Made by a program: the position numbers and the translations under genes. Below, piece after piece: positions 9,151 to 18,993 of a stretch of DNA of 64,000 bases; positions within the stretch are counted from its first letter, which is position 1, and each line of letters opens with the position of its first letter. Source of the DNA: Nautilia sp. PV-1 (GTDB lineage Bacteria; Campylobacterota; Campylobacteria; Campylobacterales; Nautiliaceae); NCBI RefSeq assembly GCF_004006315.1, contig NZ_CP026530.1:501618-565617 (forward strand), given 5' to 3'. The notes below the pieces were generated by a model that was not told where the DNA came from, did not search any database, and saw only the letters and a program-made list of their open reading frames with translations.

Positions 9151-9196
9151 TTTATATTTGAAAAAGTATAATTTCATATATTTTTTCAAATATAAA
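9151..9196. promoter_or_regulatory. Long perfect inverted repeat around the perR-like promoter
   Basis: TTTATATTTGAAAAA (9151-9165) is exactly complementary to 9182-9196, with a 16-base loop that contains a TATAAT (9167-9172). The dyad lies between the peroxiredoxin stop and the regulator start. It may be the peroxiredoxin terminator, an operator for the regulator, or both. Confidence 0.6.
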
Positions 9197-9211
9197 TTAT
9201 GAAAGGCATTA

Positions 9212-9613
9212 ATGAAAGAACTTAAAACACTGTTGGAAGAATCAAACCTCAAAATAACTCCCCAAAGACTTGCTATTCTTAAAGAACTTGAGAAAAAAGG
9301 GCATGCCAGTATTGAAGAAATATATGAAGATATCAGAGATTTTTTTCCTTCCATATCACTGGCTACGATTTATAAAAACATAACTGCTTTAAAAGATGAG
9401 AATATAATAAGTGAAATTTGCCTTCATCATAAACCTAAATTCGAAATTACAAAAGAGCCTCATGCGCACTTTATATGTAAAAAATGCGGCAAAGTGGAAG
9501 ATGTGCCTTTTAGCGATTTAATTAAAGGCGAAATAGAAAAACAGTATCCTGATGCACAGAAAGAATTATATATTTATGGAATATGCAAAGAGTGTAAAAA
9601 CTGTAAACAGTAA
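9212..9613 (+). CDS. Fur-family transcription regulator, PerR-like
   Basis: A metal-dependent repressor with an N-terminal winged helix (ITPQRLAILKEL to SLATIYKNITAL) and a C-terminal dimerisation domain. It has a CXXC pair in HFICKKCGKVEDV and a second at GICKECKNC, which form a structural zinc site in PerR/Fur. The length of 133 and the position after a peroxiredoxin favour PerR (peroxide response) over iron-responsive Fur, but sequence alone does not decide this. Confidence 0.82.
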   Translation: MKELKTLLEESNLKITPQRLAILKELEKKGHASIEEIYEDIRDFFPSISLATIYKNITALKDENIISEICLHHKPKFEITKEPHAHFICKKCGKVEDVPFSDLIKGEIEKQYPDAQKELYIYGICKECKNCKQ

Positions 9614-9888
9614 TGGTAATAGTTAACCTGATTGCCGATTTTGATCTTCCTTTTGTGTTTTCTTTAAAAGAAAGACGAAAAATAGTCAATTCAATAAAAG
9701 ATAGACTCAAAAAATTTAACGTATCGGTATTGGATATTTCAGACGAATATCCTAAAGAAGCATCAATAGCTATTATTTTTGCGGCTCATAATGAAAAAAT
9801 AGCAGGAGAAATAAAAAGAAACATCGAAGAATTTCTTTTTAAAAATTTTCCTGAAATCGAATTTGTTTTTGATGCAGAAATTATTTAA
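9613..9888 (+). CDS. DUF503/YlxP-like small protein
   Basis: The 91-residue protein begins with a strand followed by FSLKERRKIVNSIKDRLKKFNVSVLDI, the signature of the DUF503/YlxP family, often found next to rbfA in other bacteria. The start overlaps the stop of the regulator gene (TAATG). Its TAA shares bases with the stop of the convergent pyk gene (TTAA). The exact role is unknown. Confidence 0.75.
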   Translation: MVIVNLIADFDLPFVFSLKERRKIVNSIKDRLKKFNVSVLDISDEYPKEASIAIIFAAHNEKIAGEIKRNIEEFLFKNFPEIEFVFDAEII

Positions 9889-11267
9889 ATTTCAATAACC
9901 CTTATCATGTTTGTAGTACCTTCTTTTCCGACTAAACTTCCCATTGTGACTATTACTATATCGCCTTTTTTAAAACATCCCGTTTTAATAGCAAGAATTT
10001 TAAATTTTTCAATCAGTTTTTCAGGGTTTTTTATTTTAGGAATTTCAAAAAGCGGTTTTACACCCCATACCATATTAAGTTTTCTGCTTGTTTCTCTGCT
10101 GTGCGTTACGGCAAAAATAGGGGCTTTAGGTTTATATTTTGCGATGCTTTTTACTGTTGTACCGCTGCTTGTAAAACAGATAATGCCTTTTGGAGATATT
10201 CCTCTGCATAGATCGGAAACACTTGCGGCTATTGCGTCTTTATCTTCTATTTCATATTTTTTATAGTAAGGATAGATATTTTGTGTTTCGAGGATTACAT
10301 TTTTTAAAGTTTCAACCGCTTTTACCGGATATTTTCCGACTGTGGTTTCGTCGCTGAGCATTACTCCGTCGCTTCCGTCCATTACAGCGTTTGCCACGTC
10401 GCTTACTTCCGCTCTGGTCGGAAAAGGCGAATTGACCATAGAAAGCAGCATCTGTGTTGCGGTAATTACAGGTTTTTTCAGTTTATTTGCGCGTCTTATA
10501 ATCTTTTTTTGGATAACAGGCACTTTTTCTATTCCCACTTCTATTCCCAAGTCACCTCTTGCAACCATTACACCGTCACTTACTTCTAATATTTCATCAA
10601 GGTTTTCAACTGCCTGTTTTGTTTCAATTTTCGCTATCACCCACGGACTTGCACCGTTTTGTTTAAGTATTTCTTTAGCTTTTAAAATGTCTTTTTTTGA
10701 ATTTACGAATGAAATTGCCACTATATCAACGCCGTTTCTTGCTCCAAAAGCCAAATCCTTTTCGTCTTTTGGAGTAATGGCGGAAATTTTGAGTTTTGAA
10801 TGAGGGAAATTTACTCCTTTTCTGCTTGATAAAACACCTTCGTTTTTTACTTCAAGCGTAAGTGAATTGCTGTCTTTGTCTATAACCTTTGTTCTTATGC
10901 TTCCATCAGCAAAAAATACATATTCTCCTATATTAACATGGTCTATTATTTCGGGATATGTAAGAGTTAAATCATACAGACTCTCTGGATGTTTTTTTAC
11001 AAGGCGTATTTTGTCTCCTCTTTTTAATTCTAAAAATCCGTTTATTTCTCCTATTCTTATTTTTGGACCGCTTATATCCTGCAGAATTGCAGTTTTGCTG
11101 TCCAGCTGTTTGGATATGCTGCGGATGGTTTTTATAGAATGTCTATGGGCTTTATGATCAGCGTGTGAAAAATTTAGTCTGAATATATCAACACCCGCTT
11201 TAATCATCTGTTCGATTTTATCTGATGATGAAGGTCCGAGTGTGGCTACAATTTTTACTTTTTTCAT
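9885..11267 (-). CDS. pyk: Pyruvate kinase
   Basis: Converts phosphoenolpyruvate and ADP to pyruvate and ATP. The order of motifs is complete: the N-terminal KIVATLGPSS, RLNFSHAD, the catalytic lysine region WVIAKIETKQAV, MVARGDLGIEV, ITATQMLLSM and DGVMLSDET. The length of 460 fits the bacterial enzyme. In an autotroph using the reductive TCA cycle it could serve mainly in anaplerotic or gluconeogenic balance, which is an inference. It is transcribed alone, away from napD. Confidence 0.96.
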   Translation of the reverse strand: MKKVKIVATLGPSSSDKIEQMIKAGVDIFRLNFSHADHKAHRHSIKTIRSISKQLDSKTAILQDISGPKIRIGEINGFLELKRGDKIRLVKKHPESLYDLTLTYPEIIDHVNIGEYVFFADGSIRTKVIDKDSNSLTLEVKNEGVLSSRKGVNFPHSKLKISAITPKDEKDLAFGARNGVDIVAISFVNSKKDILKAKEILKQNGASPWVIAKIETKQAVENLDEILEVSDGVMVARGDLGIEVGIEKVPVIQKKIIRRANKLKKPVITATQMLLSMVNSPFPTRAEVSDVANAVMDGSDGVMLSDETTVGKYPVKAVETLKNVILETQNIYPYYKKYEIEDKDAIAASVSDLCRGISPKGIICFTSSGTTVKSIAKYKPKAPIFAVTHSRETSRKLNMVWGVKPLFEIPKIKNPEKLIEKFKILAIKTGCFKKGDIVIVTMGSLVGKEGTTNMIRVIEI

Positions 11268-11366
11268 ATATTCCCTTTATGCATTGTTGTAATATTATAT
11301 CAAATTATAAAAAGTAAGATTAAACTTGTATGATAGTATATATGTAAAGGAGGAAATGGGAAGAAA

Positions 11367-11711
11367 TTAATATTTCTTTTTTAAACTTCCGAAGTATGCC
11401 ACTTCTTCAGCTTTTTTATCTTTATTTAATTCTTCAACAGTGTTGTTTAAATCAATATTTTCTCTTAATTTATCAAGTTCTTCTTCACAATAGCTCATAT
11501 GCATATCTGCACTGATTATCATAGGCATCTGTTCTATTTTTGAGAGCTTTTCTATTTCTTCTTCAACGGTTTCACCTTCAATTGTAATAATAATTACACC
11601 TTTTTCTTTTTCACCGAAATGTACGTCACAGAATTCGCATTCCTGTAAATTAAGCCATACTGCGTCATAATTTTCCGGTCGTGTTTTAACGATAATACTT
11701 GAAATGTTCAT
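11367..11711 (-). CDS. napD: NapD, chaperone for NapA maturation
   Basis: NapD-type chaperones bind the twin-arginine signal of NapA and hold back its export until the cofactor is loaded. The N-terminal MNISSIIVKTRPE and the ferredoxin-like beta-alpha-beta pattern match NapD. The protein has 114 residues, the last ~35 forming a charged tail. It is the last gene of the nap operon, as in Wolinella and other Campylobacterota. Confidence 0.88.
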   Translation of the reverse strand: MNISSIIVKTRPENYDAVWLNLQECEFCDVHFGEKEKGVIIITIEGETVEEEIEKLSKIEQMPMIISADMHMSYCEEELDKLRENIDLNNTVEELNKDKKAEEVAYFGSLKKKY

Positions 11712-11721
11712 ATTGCTCCTT

Positions 11722-12663
11722 TTATTTTAATTTCCATATGAGTATTTCTGCCGGAGAAAAACTCAGTATTGTTTTGTCATTTAAAAAAATAATACCGTTT
11801 AAAGCCATAGTGTGGCCTTTTAATTTATACAGAAGTTTATTATATATTGAATAAACAGCTATGTCGTTGTTTTCGTCATATTGTAATGCGAATAGCGATG
11901 CATCGGGACTTAATGCTGCTCCGTAAGGTAAAAAATTCATTTTCAGCGTTAATTTAGAATAGCCAGTATTGAGATCGTATATTCCAACTCTCATATCGCT
12001 GCTGCCGTTAATAACCAGATTTTTTTTAATATCGCAGCTTATTGTTTTGTCTTTGTTGAAACTGTTTATTTCTTTTAGTTTTTTGCCCGTATTGATGTCT
12101 ACTATTTTTAAAGCGCCGCTTTCATCGCCAAAAACGGCAATATTTCTTTTTTTATCCAAAGCATATGTTGAAAAAACGTAATTTCCTATCTGTTTTCTGT
12201 ATATGTTTTTTTTATGTTTTAAATCATATAAAATAGCTTCATCGCTTAAGAGGGCGAAAAATATTTTGTTATTGCCAATAAAAGTACCTTTCATTAATGT
12301 TTCTTTGGTTGTGAAGATATGATCAAGTTTATGTGTTTTAAAGTGATATATAAACAATACTCTCTTTGCATCCTCACCTTCAGCCAATATCATCAATTTT
12401 TGATTATCCGGTGAAATATCAAGCGAGTAAATAGGCATAGAAATCAAATCTCCCATAAAATCATGTATTTTAGGAAGTTTTATTTCATATAAATTTTTAA
12501 GAGTTTTAAAATCTTTTATAATTATTTGTCCGTTTTCGAGTCCGGCAATCAGATATTTTTTGTTTAAAGTAACTTTTGATATATATCCGTCGTATGTGAT
12601 TTTTTTAACCGGTGTCAGTGCAAAAGCAAATATTGCAGTTAATAATATTAATAATTTTTTCAT
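11722..12663 (-). CDS. napL: NapL, periplasmic WD40-like repeat protein of the nap operon
   Basis: A signal peptide (residues 1-17, LLILLTAIFAFA) precedes a beta-propeller-like protein of 313 residues with repeated blade motifs such as SLDISPDNQKLMIL, GALKIVDINTGKKL and ALSPDASLFALQY. NapL occurs only in Campylobacterota nap operons. Its role is poorly known; a function in NapA maturation has been proposed. The position between napF and napD supports the name. Confidence 0.85.
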   Translation of the reverse strand: MKKLLILLTAIFAFALTPVKKITYDGYISKVTLNKKYLIAGLENGQIIIKDFKTLKNLYEIKLPKIHDFMGDLISMPIYSLDISPDNQKLMILAEGEDAKRVLFIYHFKTHKLDHIFTTKETLMKGTFIGNNKIFFALLSDEAILYDLKHKKNIYRKQIGNYVFSTYALDKKRNIAVFGDESGALKIVDINTGKKLKEINSFNKDKTISCDIKKNLVINGSSDMRVGIYDLNTGYSKLTLKMNFLPYGAALSPDASLFALQYDENNDIAVYSIYNKLLYKLKGHTMALNGIIFLNDKTILSFSPAEILIWKLK

Positions 12664-12672
12664 ATTTTACCC

Positions 12673-13143
12673 CTATAGAGTTTTAATTTCTATAGCGTCT
12701 GTCGGACAGACGCTTACGCAAAAACCGCAGCCGGTGCATTTATCCAAATCAATTACAGGATTAAACATACCTTTATAAATTATAGCATATTCTTCGCATA
12801 TATCCTGGCATGAGAAACAGATTGTTTGGTTCCATGCAATGCATTTTTTAGGATTGATTATCATCTGAGCATTTATAGTTTCTTTTTTATTTACTATTGA
12901 TAATATACCTTTAGGGCAGGCATAGGCACATTCGTCGCAAAAAGTACATCCGGAACTGCTAAAGTCAAGTATCGGATATCCATTTTCAGTATTTATTATT
13001 TTTTCTTTACATGCAAGCAAACAATCTTTACTTTCACATTCTAAACATTTTAAAAAATCTTCTTTTTTATCGTAATAAGGAGGATAGACAAAAGATTTAA
13101 AAGGAGAGCTTTTTACTCTCCCGAAAAAAGATCTTCTATCCAT
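12673..13143 (-). CDS. napF: NapF, iron-sulfur accessory protein
   Basis: A cytoplasmic ferredoxin-like protein of 156 residues with several cysteine clusters, including CTFCDECAYACPKG and CTGCGFCVSVCPTDA, plus CLECESKDCLLAC near the N-terminus. The N-terminal MDRRSFFGR resembles the start of NapF proteins. NapF helps maturation of cytoplasmic NapA. Its start shares one base with the napB stop. Confidence 0.88.
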   Translation of the reverse strand: MDRRSFFGRVKSSPFKSFVYPPYYDKKEDFLKCLECESKDCLLACKEKIINTENGYPILDFSSSGCTFCDECAYACPKGILSIVNKKETINAQMIINPKKCIAWNQTICFSCQDICEEYAIIYKGMFNPVIDLDKCTGCGFCVSVCPTDAIEIKTL

Positions 13144-13622
13144 TACTTTCTTAATGATTCGAATTTGTTTTCTACTACAGGGTTTAATTTAGCCTGAGGC
13201 GTATGACAAGTTGTACAGAAATATCTGCTTCCTGCTACTTTTGGTTCTTTTTTGTCTCCTGCAAAGTTGTCAACAAAATGGTCTGCAGGCATAGGTGTTA
13301 CTCCCATTGCTTTCGCGTTTGACGGCAAGTGGCAGTTTAAACACATATTGTTTCCTACTGTAATTGGAACCATTCCTTTAACACTGTGCGGTATCATTGG
13401 AGGCGCAGTAACAAAAGAAGTTTTATAAGTTTTAACTTTTCCAGGAATCGGAGCCTGATTGTTATATTGAATTACTGGCAGATTTTGAGAGTCTGCATTT
13501 AAGCTCGCTTCTCTTATTCCTGTAACTTTTACTTCTTTATTTGAAGAAGCGGTTGTTGTTGTCTGACAACCTGTAAATATAAATCCTGCAATTAATGCAG
13601 AACTAATTAGTAGTTTTTTCAT
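13143..13622 (-). CDS. napB: NapB, diheme cytochrome c subunit of nitrate reductase
   Basis: Passes electrons to NapA in the periplasm. Two heme motifs are visible, CLNCH and CTTCH, with the MIPHSVKGMVP region typical of NapB between the leader and the first heme. The leader ends in FIFTGCQ, which resembles a lipoprotein signal (lipobox with Cys after Gly), so the protein may be lipid-anchored rather than soluble. The 20-base overlap with napH suggests coupled translation. Confidence 0.92.
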   Translation of the reverse strand: MKKLLISSALIAGFIFTGCQTTTTASSNKEVKVTGIREASLNADSQNLPVIQYNNQAPIPGKVKTYKTSFVTAPPMIPHSVKGMVPITVGNNMCLNCHLPSNAKAMGVTPMPADHFVDNFAGDKKEPKVAGSRYFCTTCHTPQAKLNPVVENKFESLRK

Positions 13623-14448
13623 TTTTTTCTCCTTTTGAGTTAATATAATTTCTTAATGAAAATTTTAGTGCATTATCCTCACACACTTCAATACATCTGC
13701 CGCAGTTTGTGCATTCTATCCCGTTAATAAAGCTGTTTTTTTTATCAATTACCGGTGTTAAAACCTGTACTTCCGGGCAAACCATTAGACATTCACCGCA
13801 GTTCGTACAGTTGTCTTTATTATGATAAACACGAATTAAACTTTTAGAGCCTATTATGCTGTACATGGCTCCGACGGGACAAATATGACCGCACCAGCCG
13901 TTTTTTAAGACAAATGCGTCAAAAATAAAAATAGTTACAAGCCATACCCAGCCAAAACCTACGCTAAAAGCAACACTTCTTGTAAAAATACCGATAGGAC
14001 TGATAAATTCAAAAGCCGCCGCACCTATAAAAACAGAAGCTAGCAGCAGTACAATCATAAAGATATATCTAAATTGTCTTGTTTTTGTAGGGCTTATTAA
14101 ATTATCTTTTTCATGATGGGTTTTTTTTCTTACCCATGATGCCAAATCTGTAATCAAATTAACAGGGCATACCCAGCTGCAGTAAGCTCTTCCGCCGATT
14201 AAGCCGTAAAAGAATAAAATAATCAGTGTTCCGATTATCAGATCTGCACTTATAGCCGCTCCTGCAAACAGCATTTGTAATACTGCATAAGGATCTGCCA
14301 GAGGTATTTTGTCAAACAGTTTTGAAAAACTTAAATTCCCTACTAATATTTTTAATCCCCAAGTATTTGCAGCAAAATATAAAAACAGAATTGTAAGCTG
14401 AGATATTCTACGTAAGATCAGATATCTGTGTTTTATTATTGATCCCAT
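13603..14448 (-). CDS. napH: NapH, membrane quinol-dehydrogenase subunit
   Basis: An inner-membrane protein of 281 residues with about four membrane helices and the paired CX3CP motifs CSWVCPVN and CGHICPVG, followed by a cytoplasmic C-terminal domain with two 4Fe-4S motifs (CTNCGECLMVCPE and CTNCGRCIEVCED). With NapG it forms a menaquinol dehydrogenase that replaces NapC in this phylum. It overlaps napG by 13 bases. Confidence 0.93.
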   Translation of the reverse strand: MGSIIKHRYLILRRISQLTILFLYFAANTWGLKILVGNLSFSKLFDKIPLADPYAVLQMLFAGAAISADLIIGTLIILFFYGLIGGRAYCSWVCPVNLITDLASWVRKKTHHEKDNLISPTKTRQFRYIFMIVLLLASVFIGAAAFEFISPIGIFTRSVAFSVGFGWVWLVTIFIFDAFVLKNGWCGHICPVGAMYSIIGSKSLIRVYHNKDNCTNCGECLMVCPEVQVLTPVIDKKNSFINGIECTNCGRCIEVCEDNALKFSLRNYINSKGEKNEKTTN

Positions 14449-15257
14449 GTTACGCCTTGATTAAGATTTTGTATAGCATTTTCTTTGCTTCTTCCGGTTA
14501 CTGTTTTAGTGTTGGTTGAAGCATTTTTTACTCTTTGCTGATCTTGTTTATCCCAGCCTTTTACATATCTGTCTCCGGCTTTGCCTAACACAACTTCTCT
14601 TGGGAAAACTTTAATAGCGGCTTTTTCTGTTACACATGCCTGTTCACACATGCCGCATCCCGTACATGCATCTTCATGCACTACCGGTATTCTGTAAGCG
14701 TGTTTACCGGTTCTTTTATTCTGTTTCCATTCTATTGTAATGGCCTTATCCATTTCAGGGCATGCTCTATAGCATGCTGTACACTGTAATCCCCAAAATG
14801 CAATACAACTACTTGGATCTATAACTGCAACGCCCATTTTAGCGTAATCGATTGCAACTTCCCCTTTATCATTTTCACACTTTTTAGGTGTAAGAGCACC
14901 TGTTGGGCAAGCATACATACAAGGAATGTCGTCGCACATAAAGCACGGCCCTGTCCTTGCGATAAAGTATGGTGTGCCGATAGGCGTACTGTCACCCGGT
15001 GCTCCCAATTTTAAGGTAATTATTTCTTTACCATCGATTATTATTTTATTTTCTCTGTTTTTACAGGCATCTACGCATAGTCCGCATCTGATACATGTTT
15101 TTAGAAAATCTTTTTCATCTAACGCACCAGGCGGTCTTAACGTCAGTTGCTTGTCTTTGTTCTCTTCAGCAAATCCGGCGACAATAGTGCCTGCAGCCGT
15201 AGCCGCAGCACCAGCCTGAATTAAATTTACTAAAAATGAGCGTCTTTTATTATCCAT
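14436..15257 (-). CDS. napG: NapG, periplasmic iron-sulfur electron-transfer subunit
   Basis: A Tat signal (KRRSFLVNLIQAGAAATAAG) is followed by four 4Fe-4S clusters: CIRCGLCVDAC, CFMCDDIPCMYACP, CTACYRACPE and CTGCGMCEQAC. NapG accepts electrons from NapH at the membrane and passes them to NapB/NapA. The 273-residue length is normal. Confidence 0.94.
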   Translation of the reverse strand: MDNKRRSFLVNLIQAGAAATAAGTIVAGFAEENKDKQLTLRPPGALDEKDFLKTCIRCGLCVDACKNRENKIIIDGKEIITLKLGAPGDSTPIGTPYFIARTGPCFMCDDIPCMYACPTGALTPKKCENDKGEVAIDYAKMGVAVIDPSSCIAFWGLQCTACYRACPEMDKAITIEWKQNKRTGKHAYRIPVVHEDACTGCGMCEQACVTEKAAIKVFPREVVLGKAGDRYVKGWDKQDQQRVKNASTNTKTVTGRSKENAIQNLNQGVTWDQ

Positions 15258-15265
15258 TTATATCC

Positions 15266-18100
15266 TTAAGCTTTATAAATTTTAACCGCTGCTTTTTTAT
15301 AGTCAGTTTCTTTACTCATTGGACATGTTGCATCAAGACATACTTTGTTGATTAAGATTTTTTCGTCAAACCAAGGAACGAATACCAATCCTCTAGGAGG
15401 TTTATTTCTTCCTCTTGTTTCAACTCTTGCTTTTACTTTACCTCTTCTTGATTCTATTACAACAAGGTCAAATCTTTCAACACCTAATTCTTTTGCGTCT
15501 TTAGGGTTCATGTAACATAATGCCTCAGGCATTGCTCTATATAATTCAGGTACTCTCATTGTCATAGTACCACTATGCCAGTGTTCAAGAACCCTACCTG
15601 TACATAGCCAGAATTTGTATCCGTCTTTATCGTATCTTGGATCTTCAGGGTGTACCATAAACGGTCTGAAGAATATTTTGGCTTTGTTAGCAAGGTGGAT
15701 TTTACCTTTGCTTGCAATAGGATGTTGCAAGTTACCGATTTTAATTGTTTTTAGTAACGGTCCGTAGAATGCAAATTTTTCACCAGGTTTAGCGTATTTT
15801 CTTGCATACGGGTCGTATGAAGTGTTAAATCTCCATTTAGTTTCTTTACCGTTAACTACAGGCCATCTAAGTCCTCTTACTTTTTGATAAGTATCAAATG
15901 ATGCTAAGTCGTGACCGTGACCGATACCAAATTTTCTGTATTCTTCCCATAATGCTTTTTGAATGAAGAATCCGTAACCTTTCCATGGTTTACCGTCTTG
16001 TCCGATAATTTCTCTTCCGTCTCCTGCAGCTTCAGTGTTAGGATGAAGTTTTCCTGTACCAGGGTTTTTAGCAATTGGATCCGGCCATGGGAAGTTTTTG
16101 CGGTATTCAGGTCTGTTGAATAATACGTCAAATAGAGTATCGTCAGGACTGTAACCCATAGCTTTAGCTTCTTCTAATACGTCTGGAAGAACTGTTCCAT
16201 TAGGAAGTTTCCATTCATGCCATACTTCTTTTAGTTTGAATCTTTTTGCAAATTCAGCCATTGTCCAGATATCAGTCATTGCCATACCCGGTGCAACAAC
16301 CTGTTGTCTCCAGTGCTGAGTTCTTCTCTCTGCGTTACCGTAAGCTCCCCATTTTTCATAGATCATAGCTACAGGAAGAATTAAGTCTGCAACTCTTGCA
16401 GAAACACCAGGATAACATTCGTTAACTACAATAAAGTTATCCATTGTTCTGGCCATTTTTAACCAGTGGTTTGCATTTGCAGTATTTTGCCATGGGTTGT
16501 TTACGTGTACCCAAGCCCATTTGATTTTGCCTTGTTCCATGTCTCTCATAATTTTAACAAAGTGGCTTCCGACTTTAGGATTTAATGTTCCGTGAGGTAA
16601 ATGCCATAATTTTTCAGTAATTTTTCTGTGTTTAGGATTTGCTACTAATAAGTCTGCCGGTAATCTGTGTGCGAATGTACCAACTTCCCTTGCAGTACCA
16701 CAGGCACTTGGCTGTCCAGTTAATGAGAATGCGCCATTTCCAGGAAGTGACTGTTTACCAAGCAGTAAATGAACCATGTAAACTATTTCGTTGATCCAGC
16801 TTCCTCTTACGTGCTGATTGAATCCCATAGTCCAGAAAGATACTACTTTTCTGTTTGGATCACAGTAAAGGTCAGCAAGTTTTTGAAGTTTAGTTTTGAA
16901 GCTTTCTAATGATTCGTCAGGATCGCCTTTTGCTACTTTAGCAACATAATCTAAATTATAAGGTTCAACCGCTTTTTTGAATTCTTCAAATGTGATTTGC
17001 CAGTGGAAGAACGGTGCTTTACCTTTTCTATGTTTCATTTCCATCATTTCGCCGGCTTTCCATTTACCGATCGGGCTAAGAGCAACCGCTTCTTCTTCTG
17101 TTACTACTTTTGCAGCCTGTTTTTTAATAGTCTGCATTTCTTTATTAGAATATCCTAGTTTTTCCGCAACACTAGGTTCTCTCATACCGTAACCTGTATC
17201 TACTGTACCAGTTGCGAATATAGTGTGTTTTTTAACGAAATCCCAGTTTACTGCGTTTCTTTTTAAGATTTCTCTACCAATGTAGTTCATAATAGCAAGG
17301 TCTGTATTAGGTCTGAAAATAATTTCCATATCTGCAAGGTTTGAACATCTGTTTCTGTATGTTGATAGGTTTACAACTGTATATTTATCAGGGTTGTTCA
17401 GTTTTGCATCAGATACCCTTGACCATAAAATTGGATGCATTTCTGCCATATTTGCACCCCATGTTACAACAGTATCAGTAATTTCGATATCGTCATAACA
17501 TCCTGCAGGTTCGTCAATACCGAATGTTTGATAGAAACCTACAACCGCACTTGCCATACAGTGTCTTGCGTTTGGATCGATGTTGTTACTTCTCCATCCG
17601 CCTTTTACTAATTTAACAGCTGCATAACCTTCTTGGATAGTATATTGTCCTGAACCGAATACCGCTACTCCGGTAGGACCTAATTCATTATAATATTTTT
17701 TAAACTGTTTTTCCATCTCATCGAAAGCTCTTTTCCAGCTTACAGGTCTGAATTGACCGTTTTTATCAAACTCGCCTTTATCGTTCATTCTAAGTAAAGG
17801 CTGAGTAAGTCTGTCTGCACCGTACATAATTTTTGCATTAAAATAACCTTTAATACAGTTAATACCTCTGTTGACCGGACTCTCAGGGTCACCTTTAACC
17901 GCTACGATTTTACCGTCTTTTACTGCTACCATAATACCGCATCCGGTACCGCAGAAACGACAAACCGCTTTATCCCACTGCCATCCGGCCTGAGTATTGT
18001 CAGCTGCCGCTTTTGCTTCGCTAGGAATTGAAATTCCGACTGCTGAAGCCGCTGCCGCCGCTGCTGTTGTTTTTAGAAATTCTCTTCTATTCATTGACAT
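15266..18100 (-). CDS. napA: NapA, periplasmic nitrate reductase catalytic subunit
   Basis: Reduces nitrate to nitrite with a Mo-bis-MGD cofactor. I place the start at 18100 (MSMNRREF) because AAAAGGAG lies just upstream; an upstream in-frame ATG at 18139 has no such site. The Tat signal is NRREFLKT followed by an alanine-rich stretch. The 4Fe-4S motif CRFCGTGCG with a later NCIKG cysteine and the Mo-ligand Cys in RHCMASAV are present. The length of 944 residues is typical for Campylobacterota. It heads the operon napAGHBFLD; no napC or napE is present. Confidence 0.97.
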   Translation of the reverse strand: MSMNRREFLKTTAAAAAASAVGISIPSEAKAAADNTQAGWQWDKAVCRFCGTGCGIMVAVKDGKIVAVKGDPESPVNRGINCIKGYFNAKIMYGADRLTQPLLRMNDKGEFDKNGQFRPVSWKRAFDEMEKQFKKYYNELGPTGVAVFGSGQYTIQEGYAAVKLVKGGWRSNNIDPNARHCMASAVVGFYQTFGIDEPAGCYDDIEITDTVVTWGANMAEMHPILWSRVSDAKLNNPDKYTVVNLSTYRNRCSNLADMEIIFRPNTDLAIMNYIGREILKRNAVNWDFVKKHTIFATGTVDTGYGMREPSVAEKLGYSNKEMQTIKKQAAKVVTEEEAVALSPIGKWKAGEMMEMKHRKGKAPFFHWQITFEEFKKAVEPYNLDYVAKVAKGDPDESLESFKTKLQKLADLYCDPNRKVVSFWTMGFNQHVRGSWINEIVYMVHLLLGKQSLPGNGAFSLTGQPSACGTAREVGTFAHRLPADLLVANPKHRKITEKLWHLPHGTLNPKVGSHFVKIMRDMEQGKIKWAWVHVNNPWQNTANANHWLKMARTMDNFIVVNECYPGVSARVADLILPVAMIYEKWGAYGNAERRTQHWRQQVVAPGMAMTDIWTMAEFAKRFKLKEVWHEWKLPNGTVLPDVLEEAKAMGYSPDDTLFDVLFNRPEYRKNFPWPDPIAKNPGTGKLHPNTEAAGDGREIIGQDGKPWKGYGFFIQKALWEEYRKFGIGHGHDLASFDTYQKVRGLRWPVVNGKETKWRFNTSYDPYARKYAKPGEKFAFYGPLLKTIKIGNLQHPIASKGKIHLANKAKIFFRPFMVHPEDPRYDKDGYKFWLCTGRVLEHWHSGTMTMRVPELYRAMPEALCYMNPKDAKELGVERFDLVVIESRRGKVKARVETRGRNKPPRGLVFVPWFDEKILINKVCLDATCPMSKETDYKKAAVKIYKA

Positions 18101-18226
18101 AAGCACTCCTTTTAAGCTTTTTACATAGTAATAATACAACTTTTTTCTTTAAATTTTACTTTTTTTTGACAGTTAGCCTTAAAAAAGGCACATTATTGGC
18201 ACTTTTAAATTCGATTGATGTCTTAT

Positions 18227-18246
18227 TTGAGTAAGATTTTGAGTAA
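18227..18246. promoter_or_regulatory. Direct repeat in the nap / two-component intergenic region
   Basis: TTGAGTAA occurs at 18227-18234 and 18239-18246, 12 bases apart, in the 245-base gap between the divergent napA and response-regulator genes. OmpR-type regulators bind tandem repeats of about this spacing, so this is a candidate operator. The gap also holds GGCACATTATTGGCAC near 18187-18202 and an AT-rich stretch with TATAAT around 18320 that probably serves the response-regulator gene. Confidence 0.35.
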
Positions 18247-18345
18247 ATTTTTATTAACTTTTTTTAGTGCCGGATAAAATTTATAATTAAATTATTTTTT
18301 TATTACATAATAAGTTATGCTATAATTTTTCAAAAAAGGGCGTTA

Positions 18346-18993
18346 ATGAAGATACTTTTGGTAGAAGATGACGAATTTATCGGAGAGAGTATAAAAGACT
18401 ATTTAGAACTTCAAAATAACAGGGTCGATTATTACAGTTCGCCTTTAAAAGCGCTTGAAGAAGTTTATCCGAGTCATTATGATATATACTTATTAGATAT
18501 AAATATGCCGGAAATGAACGGATATGAGTTTTATAATGAATTAAAAAGATACGCTAGCGATGTTCCTGTTATTTTTATTACAGCTTATTCCGATATGGAC
18601 CACGTAGAAAAAGCTTTCGAGTTAGGAGCAGCGGATTATATAAAAAAGCCTTTTGAACTTAAGGAGCTTGAACTTAGAATAAAAAGACTTGTGTTTAAGA
18701 AAACAAGTGAAGTTAAAATTACAGATGATTATAATTTTGACATTAAAAATTTAAAACTTTTTTATAAAGGTGAAGAAGTTGAACTTACTCCGAACGAAAA
18801 ATATTTTTTAGAAATTTTAGTTAAAAATATCGGTCAGGTCGTTGACATGGAAACACTTAAAGATTACATCTGGGAAGAAAAAAGCGTATGTGACAATACA
18901 TTGAGGACACAGGTCAAAAAATTAAGAGCGAAACTTAAAGAAAATTTCATTAAAAACGTAAGAGGAAGCGGGTATAAAATTGAGAAACAGTGA
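18346..18993 (+). CDS. OmpR-family response regulator
   Basis: An N-terminal receiver (residues 1-118) with acidic pair D8/D9 (VEDDEF), phospho-acceptor Asp in YLLDINMPEMNG and Lys in IKKPFE. A C-terminal winged-helix DNA-binding domain follows (LTPNEKYFLEILV to VRGSGYKI). It overlaps its cognate kinase by 14 bases. It is divergent from napA and lies upstream of a tetraheme cytochrome gene, so control of nitrate respiration or cytochromes is a reasonable guess but not shown. Confidence 0.9.
   Translation: MKILLVEDDEFIGESIKDYLELQNNRVDYYSSPLKALEEVYPSHYDIYLLDINMPEMNGYEFYNELKRYASDVPVIFITAYSDMDHVEKAFELGAADYIKKPFELKELELRIKRLVFKKTSEVKITDDYNFDIKNLKLFYKGEEVELTPNEKYFLEILVKNIGQVVDMETLKDYIWEEKSVCDNTLRTQVKKLRAKLKENFIKNVRGSGYKIEKQ

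Noticed and set aside
9907-11157. Long open frames opposite pyk
   Set aside because: They are antisense shadows of a complete pyruvate kinase gene, with hydrophobic, low-information products.
18101-18345. FNR or NssR-type palindromes in the nap promoter
   Set aside because: I found no TTGAT-N4-ATCAA or TTAAC-N4-GTTAA match; only the direct repeats noted.
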